Notes: generated by a model from the letters alone, not told the origin. Numbered from the stretch's first letter, positions 38,261-51,639 are shown. The stretch is 64,000 nucleotides of DNA from Parus major (GCF_001522545.3 NC_031774.1:48973410-49037409), one strand, 5' to 3'. Made by a program: numbers and translations.

Positions 38261-41040
38261 CTTGGGGCACTCTCTGGTAAATTGTCTTTTAAAAAAATAA
38301 TAATAAAAAAAAGTACTCAAAAGTATATTGCTGTGTTAACTTCTCTTTGATATCCACACCTTTCTCCTATGGATGAAATGTCAGTGACAAAGATTAAGAC
38401 ATATTCATGGTCAATGCAGAAAAGCAAGAAGGTGTATTGTCTTGGAAAATAATTGATTTTCTTACAATTTCGAGTATGACTGTGAAGTACCTACAAAAGG
38501 TTCCTAAATTATAATTTCACTTCCTGAAATTATAGATGCATACTACACCTTTTCTACAAAGGATATAAAGGTATCATTTGCCAACACAGGGAGACCAGCT
38601 CTTTTCCTCCCTCTGTAAGAGTAACCATATCTTGTGTTCACATTTTGTGGACACAGCACCAACTATTACAGATGTGTCATGAAACAGGGCCATGAGATGC
38701 AACATATAGATTTCACATTCTATTTACTCCCTCCTGTAGCACTGTAAAGAAGCTCCTAAAATTGCCTTCCTTTGTGAAATGTCAACCCCAGTGTGGTGCT
38801 GGGCAGCACAACCACTGGCCACTCTTCACTGATGCACTTGTTAAGAAATAACAGGTTTTTATATTTTTTAACAGTCTTTTGTAGCAGCAAACTATGATTC
38901 TTTTTGGCAATTTTAAAAACTGACTTTTTATTGGAGGTTTCCCATCCTTTCTCTGCTCTTCCCATCAGGTTTGAATGGAATGGTTAATTTCAACTGAATT
39001 TGATAAGGATAGAGTTTTAAAAATATTGTCTCTCTCTAGGTCTTGTCAAAATAGACAGCTGGTAGTGGCCAGATATTCTTTTGCATCCTTTCTCAGAGAA
39101 AATCTTAAATACCTCTCAAATCCTATTAGACAAAAGAGAATCCACAGTGTCACCTTCAGTGCTCACCCGGATTGGAAAGCAAACCCCAAAATCCTGAAAC
39201 TTCTTTTTATTGCTAAATGTCTGACAAAATATTAGTTGCCTAGTTTACTACACAACTACTTCCTGCAATGCAGTGGAAAATGGAAACACAAGAAGTCTGA
39301 GATGTTTAAAGTAATCACAATCATGGGATCCTGTGTACCAAAACTAAGTGCCAGAACACAGCCAAGCCATGGGTGAGAACACTTTCCAGCCAGGAGAAGC
39401 TGACAATCAGTGTCCCCCTGCTTACTTTCATCATGTGTTTCAGGTTGTGCTGACAGACCTGAACAGCCCCCCAAGTCCCCCCAAGTCTGCCAAGGAAGGG
39501 AGACAGGTATCCTTACAGCAGAGGAGGTGTCCAGCTTGTGCTCCAGCCCTAATTCTGCAGTTGTCCTCTGAACTCTTGGCCCTGAAGGTGGTATAGGGAA
39601 AAATTTCTCAAGCCACTAACCTTCCTGAGCACAGCTACTACAGGCACTGCAAAGCTCCAGGGAAAAGAAGATCTATGTTTACTGTAAGCAGGGGTGGATG
39701 GAGCTGGGCACTGAGGGGCTCTGTGTGAGTCACTTGCCTGTGACATGCTGCAGGGTGAGGTAAATCAAGCAGAGTTATTGCAAACATTACAGCTCCCTTA
39801 TCCATTCTGGTACATTCAGATTTACAGTAAAGCCCAATATTCAAATACTGATATTTAGGCAGAAGATAAAACCTTATCACAGCCCACAAAAAGAGAAAGG
39901 AAAGGTGTTAGATGTATCTAGTACCCAATCTGGCACATTTTAAAAATAATCTAGCTTTCAATTCTGTACTTTTTGAAATTAAGGATCAATTAAAAATTGA
40001 GATACTGGCACTCACAGTTCCCAGCATTTTGTCCTGTTTTGTTTGAATTTCAGACTCTGAAATGCTAGGACATTTTAAGGATGACTAAGGCATTATTCAC
40101 TAATAGGGTGAGTTTTCTATAATCTATACAGATAATATAGATTTGATTAAGGGCAGTCAGGGAGGGTGGGTGAACATCCTTTCAGTGGGATGGAGGGCCA
40201 CAAAGAGAACCATTTGTGCAGAATTCCCACAGTTCTGTTGAAGCTTTTGCATTCTGACCTGAAGCATCCAACTATTTTGGACTGAAATGGTAGATCATGC
40301 TGAATTATGTTTAACATATTTGGAGGTCAATAAGGAAATGTTTCCCTCTCTCTCTTCTTTAATGAAAAATAAAGCATATGTCCTGTTCCCATCCTCGCAC
40401 AAGAACAATGAGAGTGGCTTAAAAATCTATTGTTGCAAATGTTCAAGCTGTTGATTGGGCTGTGTAAAATTTAAACATTTTATGTCTAAAGTAGAGCCTG
40501 TCAAATCCAGAATATCCCTTATAACAATAATAACAGTAATATTTAATAAAAAATTTAATTAATCAAACTCTTTTTTAAAAAAAATTAGCTTTTCTTCTGA
40601 ATTCTGAAACAATAGCCCCTCCCTTTTGTTTCCCCTTTTAAAATATTTTTTTCCTTATGGGAACTTTTAGTCAGACAGTTTGGAAATTGTTCTATTTCAA
40701 AGAAGCACATATTTGTGATTGCAAAGAAATGTCCCAGGTAAATTGCTTTGAATTGATGGTATGCTCAAAGTGATATTATAAGCAGGTACTGACATATATA
40801 CACACAGAATAATAAACATAATATATTAACCCACTTCTGGCCAATAAAGATGTTTCTGAGGTCTGGATAGTTCTCTGCAGAATGCTACAGAAAATGAGGG
40901 TTCCTGATGCTCTTCTAAAACTCTGCTTAAAAAAGTGTACTTAGCGCTGAGCCCGTCCACAAAGCTAAAAACCTGTTCAAGCAAATTGCCTTTGAATTCT
41001 GCAGGCACAAGGTAAAGGTTTCAGATGTTTTTGGCAGAGG
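38261..41040. other. AT-rich non-coding stretch
   Basis: No gene seen. A C-rich direct repeat, ccccccaagt, occurs twice at 39467-39486. The part from 39340 to 39600 is GC-richer and open in short frames on both strands, without recognisable similarity. Confidence 0.65.
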
Positions 41041-41290
41041 CAGAGATGGGATCTGTGTAAGAAAACACCCAGGCAGAAGGAGGCTTTGGAGGCGTTGTGG
41101 GAGCCTTGCTCGGCTGCTGCCCAGCCAGGCAGCAGCGACAGCAGCTCCAGCCCCAGCCCGGGCTGGCAGAGGACTCAGGTTCCTCGCCCTGAGCCAGAGA
41201 AGCAGGGTGTGCTGCAGAGGTCACACATGCTGGCTTTGGGAACAGAAGGGGGGCACGAGGGCTGTGGTCTGTGTGTGTGTGTCTCTCCTT
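41041..41290. other. GC-rich patch ending in a (GT)n run
   Basis: About 200 bases (41060-41260) are clearly GC-rich, with six or so CpGs and agcagc-type runs, and are open in short frames on both strands. A (GT)6 run follows at 41271-41282. It could be a remnant of a GC-rich element or a weak CpG spot. No exon boundaries or protein similarity are visible. Confidence 0.4.
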
Positions 41291-43299
41291 TCAATGGCCT
41301 GTTAGGCAGGAGGCTCAGATGATTTTAGGGGATAGACATTCGCTGCTTCACTGCTGCACCCTCACAGCAAAGCCCTCCGGTATTTAATAGGGCTGAAACT
41401 AGGTGTATTATAGTCGGATATAGTATAGTCTCACAGAAAGGATCTTTTTAAAAAAGAGTTTAAAAACAAAACCCCAACACCTACAGATCTTAAAAACAAG
41501 GGTTGTCTTGTTAAAACATTTTAAAACCAACATACACATGTTCAATGTAAAATTTTATCTCTGCTATGTATTCATTTGGATTGGCTTAAAAATGCCATAG
41601 ACGAGTTATCATTCTCTGCCCAGTTATATTGGATTTTTCTGTGGGAGGCAGTTGAAGTGATTGAGTAGTAATAGAAATGGACATCTCCATTAAAGAATAA
41701 GTAACCATGCAATTGTGCTGCCAGACCAAACAGTGCTCTTGTGGGCCTGATCCTTTCCTAAAACAAAATGGAGCAAAAAAAATCCTGAGCAAGTATACCT
41801 CATCTTTCCTAAGCCTGTGCTTTTGGTAATTTCATAAAGTGTGATTGGTGCTGAACAAACACAGTGAGAAAAGGGAGCATATCACAAAATAACTTGCTAT
41901 TTGAAAGCATAGCACACCAAAATATAAATAATACATTATGCAAAAACATCAATAAGAAATGCCTTTGATTTATTAGCATGATTGTGGAAATGGCAGGATT
42001 TACATTTGTTTCTGCTATGGGAGGTTTTCTCTAGCTTGAATGCATCACTTCTTTGCTGGTCTGCCAAGAGCTTCAGCATGAAGGGGAGAAGGCTCACTAC
42101 AGGATTTCAACAATTTATTACATTAGAGGGTCTTATTTTTGCCCATTAATCCCAGGTCTCTTTCAAATGAAGGCATCAAATTATGCCAAGATACTGCAAA
42201 ATTATGATATTGCCAGCTCTTAGCTGAGGAAAGAAAACATGAGAGATTATTTCTTTTGTGACCAAGACACAAACTTTTTCTGTAAATTTGCTCTCTTTCC
42301 TAGTTATTCACTCAGTTTTCATAGCCTTATGTGATAAATCATTGCCTTAACTGCTGAACTGAAGGATCAACTGTATCATTAAACATAGCTTTAAATACTG
42401 CTAATGTGAAAAATTTGCCTTCAAGATAAAACTGGTGTCCAAGAAGTATAAACTTTATATATAAGGTTATGGGGGGGAAGTTTTTATCTGGAAAACATAC
42501 TTTATAATATTATTGGATAGCTGAGCAGTTTTTGTGGAAGACTGTATTTCTCATAAAAACCTCTAAGGTGTTCTAGGCAATCCAAGAGAGAAGACAAAGA
42601 ACTCCAGGCCATGAAGTAAATGAAATCTTATTACTCCTTATTAAAAGCAAAACTCAGGACAGATACAATTCAAAAGAGTCCTGACTGAATATATTTAATC
42701 CATATTCACTGATGGAATATATGTGAGGTGTTTTGACATAACCGAGGGCTGCAAACATCAAAACAAGCAACTGGGTATGGGAATCACCAAAAAACAGAGG
42801 AATTAACTGATCTGCTAATGTTCAAATGATTTCAAAGTGAATAACTGAACCTGTGTACCTCTGAAAAGAGGCTGGAAACCCTGCAGAGGTATACAGCTAT
42901 ACATGCATATAAAACATTGGCATGGAAATTCAGATCTGTATTCAAACTTGGCAAAACTGATAAATAATAGATTCTGTTAACTGAACCTAGGCTAGAGAAA
43001 TAACCACCCTCATTACACACTCCTGAATTGAAGTTCTCCTTGCAAATTACAAAGCCTTGGCTCTATCTGACTTTTCCTTGCCATGGGAGTTGATACCTGC
43101 ACATCTCACCTTTAATTCTTTCTGTCTGTATTCAATGTCATGTACTGTACCTCTTTATATTCATGTCAAAGAGGGACTGGAGCAAAAAATGAGGAAAACT
43201 TTGTTATCCACATTCATTGTCCCACCTGGAATCCTAGTTCAGCTAAACAAGAATAACAAAATATTCCTCCCCAGGTGTGTCAAAATGAAACCTCTAAAC
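41291..43299. other. AT-rich non-coding stretch
   Basis: No gene or recognisable repeat. The right edge is the poly(T) run that begins the possible retrocopy. Confidence 0.65.
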
Positions 43300-43910
43300 T
43301 TTTTTTTTTTTTTTTTTTATAATTCTGATGCATAACGAGTTCTTTATTCTACCCATTTTTAATTTGCTTCCATTTCACATACAGCTGTTCTCTACTGTAC
43401 ATGAGATTTTTCTCAGCAATGTGTTTCATTTCTGTGCCCAAAACATTTTCCAAGGAGATTTCTAGTGATTGTTGTTTCTTTCCAGACTTTTGAAGAGCCT
43501 GCCATAACCAAGTCTTTGCTCTTGAGGGATAAGGCTTGGGAAAGGCTGGCCCATCTGAGACATTTGCTAAACCACAAGAGATCCCTCTTGCCCTGCTCCC
43601 TTCCCCAGAGCCTGTCACTGCTCCATGTCCCTGCCTGCTCCATGTCCCTGCCATGTCCCTCCTGTCTGCTGGCCCTGCAGAGGAGTCTGGACCAGTGGAC
43701 AGCTGGCACCCTGAAGGTATCGAAACCTGACTGCAACCAGGATAATCCTGCCTCAGGTAAAGGATACCTGAAGCTGAGTAGGTTAAGAGATCCTGACCAT
43801 CCACCAGAAGCATCACCACTCTATGTGGCAAGAAGTGATATTTTTGTACAGCATTTCATGATACTCAGTGGTGAACAGATTTTGGTTCTAGGACATGGAG
43901 TGCCACAGTG
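43300..43910 (-). pseudogene. Possible poly(A)-tailed retrocopy or terminal exon
   Basis: On the minus strand, three features appear in mRNA order: an open frame from ATG at 43813 (154 residues) ending in TAG at 43351-43349; an AATAAA signal at 43348-43343, directly abutting the stop; and, about 22 bases later, an uninterrupted A19 tract (43318-43300). The body is GC-richer than its flanks. The C-terminal peptide, ending REQLYVKWKQIKNG, is lysine-rich and could be helical, but I do not recognise a family. A short imperfect tandem repeat (gctccatgtccctgcc on plus, 43620-43652) interrupts the middle. I could not find a convincing target-site duplication; only cctctaa recurs, near 44154. Alternatives are chance alignment of common AT-rich signals, or the last exon of an unseen minus-strand gene. 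Processed copies are scarce in birds because CR1 does not use poly(A) priming. Confidence 0.33.
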
Positions 43911-45215
43911 ACCTAGTCAAGAGTTCAGGTTTCAGATGTAAGGTAATGTGGTGCCTATTTTCCTCTTCATGCAGGAGAAGACAGATTAGGTGTGGTTTGA
44001 AATTGTCTGGGAAAAGTGTATCCACCTTACAGAGTAAAAAGCTTTTCGCTCCCTAATCATTCACAGAGCCTACCTGAACCCAAAATCATTGCTGGGACCT
44101 TTGGCCTCCCTTGGTAATAGGATGAAGACAGCTCATAAAAAGGAACATAATTTCCTCTAAGAAACCAAATATTGTACCAAGTCCCTCTTTTCTTTAGCCT
44201 CTCCAGAGACCTTTTCCTGTTTTCATTTTCACCTCTGGTTTATTAATGAACCACAACTTCTGTGGATGGGTATCTGCACCGAACTCCTTCAAAATTATGA
44301 GAATTTGAATTTAACCTCTTGACCTATCCAATATGTCCTTCACCTGATGGGAGGAAGGAAAAAAATTAAAGGAGACATGGATCCTGTTTGCTGCTGCTGG
44401 TGAGACAAAGTGCTTTGGCAGACAAACTGCAAAAGTATGTTGCTTTTTCTGGCTTTTGAAGAGTGGAGATTTTGAAGCTGAATGGGTTTAAAGAATACTT
44501 AATGATGAAATACCATTTGCTAAAGGGAGAAACTGACCAAAATGTCATTGTTTTTTAAATGACAGTTGTTATTATTTAGATAAATAAAGTATAAATTTGG
44601 GTAGACCTTCCATCAAGAAAAAAAATAAAATCATGGCCGTTTGTGTAGTTCACACATTTTTGGTATCTTTTCCATGAATTGATAACATGACATGCTCATG
44701 GAAATAGCGAAATAAAGGGCAGGATTTTTTAGGAGTACAAAAAAGATCAGCATTTATTGCAGCAGATTTACAGCTAATTTTTGTAGTACTACTGACACAT
44801 CCTATCAAATTTGTAGGTTTTCAAATATTATATTACTAGATTTTTGAATCTTATTAGTGGGTTTGCATGCATTGTGTTATTAAATTTGTTGTTTTCTAAT
44901 ATGATATGAGAAATTATTATGATATCAATCTTTCCAATAATATCTGCAATTTTAAATCCTTATATCATGCTCCTGTTGTATCACAACCAGTAGTAAGATA
45001 TATGTATTATTTTTAGTATTTATTTTTTGCTGCAAAATTATCAGGTTCCCATAGTATTTATTAATTTTAATTGCCCCAAAGACTGCACTGTTAGTAGGAT
45101 GTTTATTTTGGAGTGCAGAGGGAAGGGGAGGAATATTTTATCAATTTACAGAGAGCTTATAAGACTGGAAATTCTGGAGTCATCACAACAGCTTAGGGCA
45201 AAATCCTACTGTTAT
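43911..45215. other. AT-rich non-coding stretch
   Basis: No gene or recognisable repeat. The part from 44740 to 45060 is strongly AT-rich. Confidence 0.65.
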
Positions 45216-45500
45216 GCAATATGGTTGTTGGGGAGGGGGGAGTGGAGGGGTTCTGGCAACAGAACCAGTCTACTTGTGCAGAACTGGGTAGAACAAGGCA
45301 GCTGGGGAGAGAAAATGTTCAGGGGAGGTACCCTGGGGTACGTGCTCTGCGTGCTGCCCAGTGCCCATCAGGCCATAGCTGGGCTGGTCTCAGAGGTGCT
45401 GGGTGGAAGGGTAGCAGGTCCCAAAGGAGACAGCAGCCTATGGGTGAAGGAGGGCCCTGCTCCACCCCTGCCCTGTGTCCCAGCACCCAGATGTATATAA
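45216..45500. other. GC-rich patch upstream of the LTR
   Basis: A purine-rich start (45227-45250) runs into a GC-rich segment that is open in two overlapping plus frames (45027-45500 and 45221-45529). The translations do not resemble known proteins. It ends near a tgtatataag string at 45491-45500. It may be part of an old element; I see no retroviral internal sequence here. Confidence 0.4.
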
Positions 45501-45774
45501 GGCTATGGTTTACTAGGGAGAAGAGCTAAAGAGGCCTATCTTAGTGATTTTACACTATCTTGACAATCTTCTGACACTTCTGTGTATTTGTTTAGTGCAA
45601 ATATCCATGCATGAAAATAAATCAATATTTTAGATGTGAGTTTATATGTTATCTTTAAATCACATTCAACTGACTAAGCATTTCCTCAGGAGATACTGTT
45701 CATTCTTATTCTTACAGAAATTTCCTAACTTTCGCTTATTTATATTTTTAATGATCTCATACTGCTACTGTAGT

Positions 45775-46809
45775 GAGTGGGTTGACCCTGGATGAATGCC
45801 AGACACCCATCAAAGCCTCTCTATCATTCCCCTCTGCGGCTGGACAGGGGAGAAAAAATACAAGAATTTATGAGTTGAGATAAGGAGACAGATCTCTCAC
45901 CAAATAATGCCAAATAGATTCAAATTAGAGATATTAATTTAATTTATCACAAATAAAATCAAAGCAGGGTCATGAGAAATAAGACCTTAAAAACACCTTC
46001 TCTGCACTCCTCCCTCCTTCCCTGCTCTACCTCGTCCCCTCTGGCAGCCCAGGGAGACAGGGACTGGGGGCTGTGTTCAGTTCATCACACATTGTTTCTG
46101 CTGCTGCCCAGGGAGAGGAGTCCTTCCCCTGCTCCAACATGAGATCTCTCCCATGGGAGACAGTTCTCCACAGCCTGCTGCAACATGGATCACTCTTCAA
46201 TAAGGTGCAGTCCTTCAAGCACAGGCTGCTCCAGTGTGGGTCCTCACAGGGTCAGAAATCCTACCAGGAAGCCTGCTCCAATGTGGGCTTCTATCTCCAC
46301 AAATCTGGGTCAGGAGCCTGCTCCAGCAAAGGTCTCCTATGGGGTCACAGCCTGTTCTCAGGTATCCACCTGCTCCAACATGAGTCTCCTCCAGGGCTGC
46401 AGGTGGATCTCTGCATGCCCATGGATCTCCACGGGCTGCAGGGACACAGCTGCCTCACCATGGGCTGCACCACGGGTGGCAGGGGAAGTTCACTCCAGCA
46501 TCTACAGTCCTTCCTCCCACTCCTCTACTGACCTTCGTGTCTGCAGAGTTGTTCCTCTCACATATTCTCACTCTGGTATTGTCTGGCCACAATTACATCT
46601 GCTCAATAACATTTTTCTTCTTAAATATATTATCACAGAGGGGTTACCTCTGTTTCTGATGGGCCCAGCCCTGGCCAGCAGCACATCTATCCTGGAGACA
46701 CCTGGCATTGGTTCTGCTGGACATGGGGGAAGCTTCCAGCAGCTTCTCACAAAAGACCCCCTTGCAGCCCCCCTGCTTCCAAAGACCTGGCCATGCAAAA
46801 GCAATTGTA
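45775..46809 (-). mobile_element. Solo LTR of an avian ERVL-like endogenous retrovirus
   Basis: This segment of about 1 kb follows the layout of a long LTR family widespread in birds. The plus-strand left end (tgggttgaccctggatga, from 45777) and right end (about 46789-46809, ctggccatgcaaaagcaattg) correspond to the LTR's 3' and 5' termini, so the element lies on the minus strand. A TATA-like promoter region is visible on the minus strand at 46635-46620 (tgataatatatttaag). The expected polyadenylation hexamer near 45948-45943 has decayed to GATAAA. Between 46130 and 46386 a TGCTCCA-containing unit recurs six times at 45-52 bp spacing. Neither flank carries gag, pol or env, so it is a solo LTR left by recombination between two LTRs. 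No clear target-site duplication is visible, which fits its age. The 218-codon plus-strand frame inside (46185-46841) is not a gene. Confidence 0.88.
46130..46386. repeat. Six ~48-bp quasi-tandem units inside the LTR
   Basis: Units centred on ctgctccaacatgg-like motifs begin at about 46130, 46176, 46227, 46274, 46319 and 46371. The spacing of 45-52 bp and the diverged units suggest an old tandem amplification within the LTR, possibly of protein-binding sites. Confidence 0.7.
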
Positions 46810-48640
46810 CTAAATATTTGTGTTATGGGAACCTTGAGTGAACTTTGGCAAAATCCTTCAGACTGAGTTTCTTTCTTTTCTGCATAACTGCAAGAATATG
46901 CAGTGTTGTTCCGATCTAGGAGCACACTGGTGTGTAGAACCTGGTGAAGAATCCTGTATTCTGCAAAGTGAAAGAACTCAAAGTAAACGATATCCTTATG
47001 AGAAGATAACACTTTACCCAGAAATTAATCTTTTTTAATTACTAAATAATTTCAAACAGTTTCAAAATTTAATGGAAAAAATATGATGTGGATCTTGATG
47101 TTGGTTTCTACAATTAGTGTGTTATTAATTAAACTCGCAACTAATATAATGACTTGGAACGTCTCTTTGTATTTAAAATACATGCAGACTCTGGCTCCAA
47201 TTATAAATAGACCATAAGTCTAAAGGCCTAAAACTGAAAATTAAGTTATTCAGAAACAAATTTTTAAATTTAGGCTATATTTCTGAGAAATTACCTTTAC
47301 ACATTTTAATTTTGTTGCATATACTACATCAAATCATCTTTTTTCACCAGCAGATTTGTTTTGCACTGTCCACATGTGCCTCTCTATTAACACATGTGCA
47401 CACACACACACACATGCTTGCATACTCTTACAGTTAAATGTAATTTCCTGAGCAATGATCTCTGCACATGTCTGAGCAGGGCTAAGTTGGTCTGAGATGG
47501 AGCCATCTCCTTTTTGAAAAGCCATTCCACAGAACTCTGATCAGCAACATGACATTGCAGAGGAGTTCCAATGATTCTGCTTTCATTGAATCACCAGTCA
47601 AATTTCGAAAGTCCCAATGGACTTTTCAGAAGGTTCATGGTTTGGCAACAAGAGATGTTTTTGTAACTCTCAAAAATCAGATCGTTTTCTTGTGTGAATG
47701 AGCAGTTGTTATGGGAGTCACTGCTCCTTTATCCACGTCCAGTAAAATCAATTTATGAAAGTGTTTTGCTATGCTAACCCTCTACTAATGACCAGACTTA
47801 ACATCTGTTATGATCAATGCAGAGGTTCCCAGGGACTGAAAAATTTTTGGTTTTAGAGCTCTGTTTAAAGACTTTACATTGTAGAATCATTTGTCAGTGA
47901 TCTGGAATCTCTGAATTAAAAGTGACCAAAGAGATTGGTGCTGTCCAGAAACAAGTGACACTGGATTATAAATTTGGCAGTCTTTTTTGAGAACATTTGT
48001 TCAATCAGCTATAAAGTTATGCCAACCAGATCTATATAGAAAAATTTAATACAGAACATTTTGTTAGAAAAAGAGATTTCCCCTCAAAGTGACATGAACA
48101 TGATTAGGTTTCCTGTAAAATGAGAAAATGTTTAAGTAAATTATTTTTAGACTTTTAAGGCAGATGCTACTTAGTACTGATTGAAACATTCTGCATCATC
48201 CCAAATTTACAAGTTTGCATTTTGTTACAAAAACAATGAACAAATGAAAAGCAATAGAACATTTTAACCAATGCCATATTATAATCTGTCAGCAGATTAT
48301 GCATGACTATTTTTGGCATGTGTTGATATAATATAAGAAAGTACAAAATTGAAATATTATCTTTAAAAAAAAAGCCAAAAACCCAAAAGTTTCCAAACAA
48401 AACCATTTCTACAAGGGAATTTTTTCAAATTTTATTTTTAAGAATATAAATAAAATTTAAAATATTTTTGTTTTCACATAGGTCAGAAATTTATCATTTT
48501 GCCCAGGTTAGACATTCTTTCATTTTAATTTTGGACTTTATGTAGCTGAATATTTTCATGCTTGATATTAGAAACTGACAGAGAGGAGTTATGAATAAGG
48601 CAATCCAAATTTACTATTGATGTCTTATTTGTGTGTTTTC
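46810..48640. other. AT-rich non-coding stretch
   Basis: No gene seen. A (CA)n run of about 15 bases lies at 47399-47413. The segment near 47575-47625 faintly resembles an old amniote repeat, but too weakly to call. Confidence 0.65.
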
Positions 48641-48645
48641 AGTGG

Positions 48646-48676
<31 letters not shown>

Positions 48677-48685
48677 AAAAAAAAA
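48646..48685. repeat. (AAAAC)n followed by poly(A)
   Basis: About four to five CAAAA units lead into a 14-A run. It is a simple repeat; no element body ending in it is recognisable on its left side. Confidence 0.9.
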
Positions 48686-51635
48686 GGAGAAATAACTTAA
48701 TTCAAAATATTTTAGAAATAAGGAAATTTAACAACCATCCCCCCATTCCCTTGAAGGGAAAGCACAAATTAACAGCAAATCCTTATCGGGTTAAGGAACA
48801 AGTTTACTGCTATGAGTTCAAGGGCTCAAACCACTGCGAGGGAGTGTGTTAACATCTGTAGATATTATTTTTGTGTCTCCACCATCAACAAGATATCTAG
48901 TTAACTGGGTTGCCAATGCAAAGCCAAGAAGCCATAAAGCAGCTGTACACAGCTGTACACATTCCTCCTGCAGAGCCATCTGCAGATTTTGCCACAAACC
49001 TCACGTTGGCTCCAAAGGTTGTGGTGCCCTTGGGGAACTGGGGAATTTCTGCGCCTCCAAGCACAAGTTTACTTATTCAGGCACGAAACACTGTTCTGTC
49101 ACCAAAATATTTCTGCTCTCCATGGCATCCTGTTTTACAAACATTAATTGATTTTCTTCAGCAGCTCAGAGGTGTTGCTTTGTTTTCTGTTTTTATTTTT
49201 CTCGTTGAAGATCCCAAGCAATTTAGCAGTATGCGCAACTTCCATTCTCTCATTTGTCGCCTTCCCAATTCTGCTTATATTTTGGAGACTGTATGTTGTC
49301 AGATATGAGTTCTGGGTCAAAAGCTTTCCATTTCTCACTCACTTGGAAACAAGAGCCTGAGGATCTTACTCATTTATGCTGCTTTTATCATTTTGGATAG
49401 ACTTTTCAGAAGTGCCCTCCCCCCCAACTTCTTTTGCAGGAGATGCTGATGTGGCTCCTCAAACATAATAGTTCTGTCACTTAGGATGCCAAATATTCAC
49501 CCACCATGAGACATGTTGATAAGAATAACAACACCCCATTATCTACATCATAAATATGTACCCTGTCTGTAAACTGGCCATGGACTTGTCATCTAAGATA
49601 GGAGAATCCACTCACCTGACTTTTGCCATAAGAGCAATAGCTATGAATTCAATAATCTAATATTGGAAAGGAAGTGTGGGAAAGACTTCCAAAGACCAGA
49701 TAGCCTTTTCTCATGTCCCCAGAAAGGATCAAGACCTCTATATCATCTCATAGATAAAACAGAGATAGGATCATTAACTTCTATCATTTTTAAACATCTT
49801 AAAGACCTTTCTGTGAACTGTGTTCTAGGCAGGCAAACCTGCTAAGAATGTGCATAACTCTTAGTTTCAAAAAAATGTTAACAACTGGATGTAGTACTGT
49901 TCCATGTTTGTACACAAGAAGCTTTACACAAAGAATAACAGAAAATTTAAAGTGTTTTCTCCACACATAGATAAACTTCATAAATTTTCGTTCTAAACAT
50001 TTATAGGGATTAAGAGGTTTTGAGTGCATAGCCTACAAATAATTTTCTGAAGTACATTTAAAAATATTCATAATGATTAGGCCATAAATAGATGTATTAC
50101 TAACATTCATTGGTCCCTGGATCAACAACTCACCAGGGAAAAGAGCAGAGAAACATGAAAGCTGATTCAAGAAAGTTGCAGGGGGAGAGAAAAAAACCTT
50201 AATGAATATCTAGTGCAGTTGAAGATGTTACAAGGATAAAAATCACCTAATTAAAAGATAATCTCTCTTACTTTGTAGTATTGGAGCAATAAATGACTGC
50301 AGAGATTGAGTAATCAACAAAGCTAAAATGGTTTCTTTAAACAATCTTCAAACTTGTTTAGCATGCTTGTGACAACGCAAGGAAGATTACTCCAAACTCT
50401 CTGGTGCTGTAAATAAAAACAACTCCATTGATGTTGTTTGGAATGGCACCCTGTATGTCAGCACATATTTTAACCTAGTTTTCTTTACTCCCTTGTGAGA
50501 GAACTTACTTATTTTGCAATGCCATCTTGATGATTGCACGCTGGATATTCAAGAGCCTGGAGGAGGAGGAACTGAAGTGGTACAGTTATCAGGTACTGAA
50601 TGAAATTGCAGCCCCACAACTCCACAGAGAAGCTTCAGAGACCAGATTCCTCACATCAGATGCACAGGATTCGTTGGCCTCTTTGTGAAGGGATGGAGAT
50701 CATACCTAAGTGCTTACAGATACACTTCTAAATTCATAATAGAGGCTTGATATTCCAGCAGGGAGTATTCACATAGCAAATGAAAATCCAAAATATCTGT
50801 GAAAATTTGAAAAGTATTTATGTCTTTATTTTAAGAAATGTCTTCAAGGAATCTGGAAATCCAAATGCTGACCTCTGCCTTCCTGAGTCAAATGGTTGTT
50901 ACATACTGGTGGGAAATAATGGTATTATACAGAAAATACCTTCTCTTCAATGGTATAAAAGCCCAGATACCAATGGGTTTCCATCTTTCTTTTCGTAATT
51001 GAGGTGGGCATATGCTAAAACATTAAATATCTCTTCAAACAGCTCTCTGAATTCAAAGTTTGCAGGTACTGTCTGCCTCCAGTTACCATAGGATTCAACA
51101 TTGAATTTTTTTTTTCTTTTCCTAACTAATATAGACTTCTTTACTCATCATGGACTTGAAAACATTTGATTACTCTGTGTCTTAACTTTGGGTGTAGTCT
51201 TATTGATATTTTACCTGGCATAAGTAGTGCTGCTATAACTGTCCTATAGATGATTAGAGATTATTCTATCAGATTGATATCCTACTTTTTTAAAAAAGGG
51301 CCATTTGTTTAAATCATCTGCACTATATAAGGAGATAGCCTTTGATTTAAATGCTAAATGAATACATTGTTTAAACAAACAAAAAACTGTTGTTTTGAAA
51401 AGCTCATAAAGATGAAAGTTCAGAGACTAAAACTCTGTTTGTGAGCCAGAGAGTGGGAAGGCAAAACTTGAATTCTGTCTCCTGCTCAGTGTGTATTTAC
51501 TTTAAACCTAACTTCAAGGTGGAAACTAAAGTCTCCTGGAAAGAGTAAAGAAAATATCTCTGTGTACTGGTTTCAAATTTGGTTTCCTTTAAGCAGGCAC
51601 TGCTACAGGTGCCAATAGTGTGTGTAACTCATGTT
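48686..51635. other. AT-rich non-coding stretch
   Basis: No gene seen. A perfect 10-bp tandem, agctgtacac, occurs at 48941-48960. Open frames around 48846-49360 overlap on both strands and have no recognisable similarity. Confidence 0.65.
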
Positions 51636-51639
51636 GAAT

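Noticed and set aside
46185..46841. A 218-codon plus-strand open frame, the longest in the window
   Set aside because: It lies almost wholly inside the LTR, in the antisense direction, and its length follows from the GC-rich quasi-tandem units. The translation is not a retroviral or cellular protein that I recognise.
47575..47625. Possible old amniote repeat around aagtcccaatggactttt
   Set aside because: Only a weak local resemblance, with no second diagnostic block.
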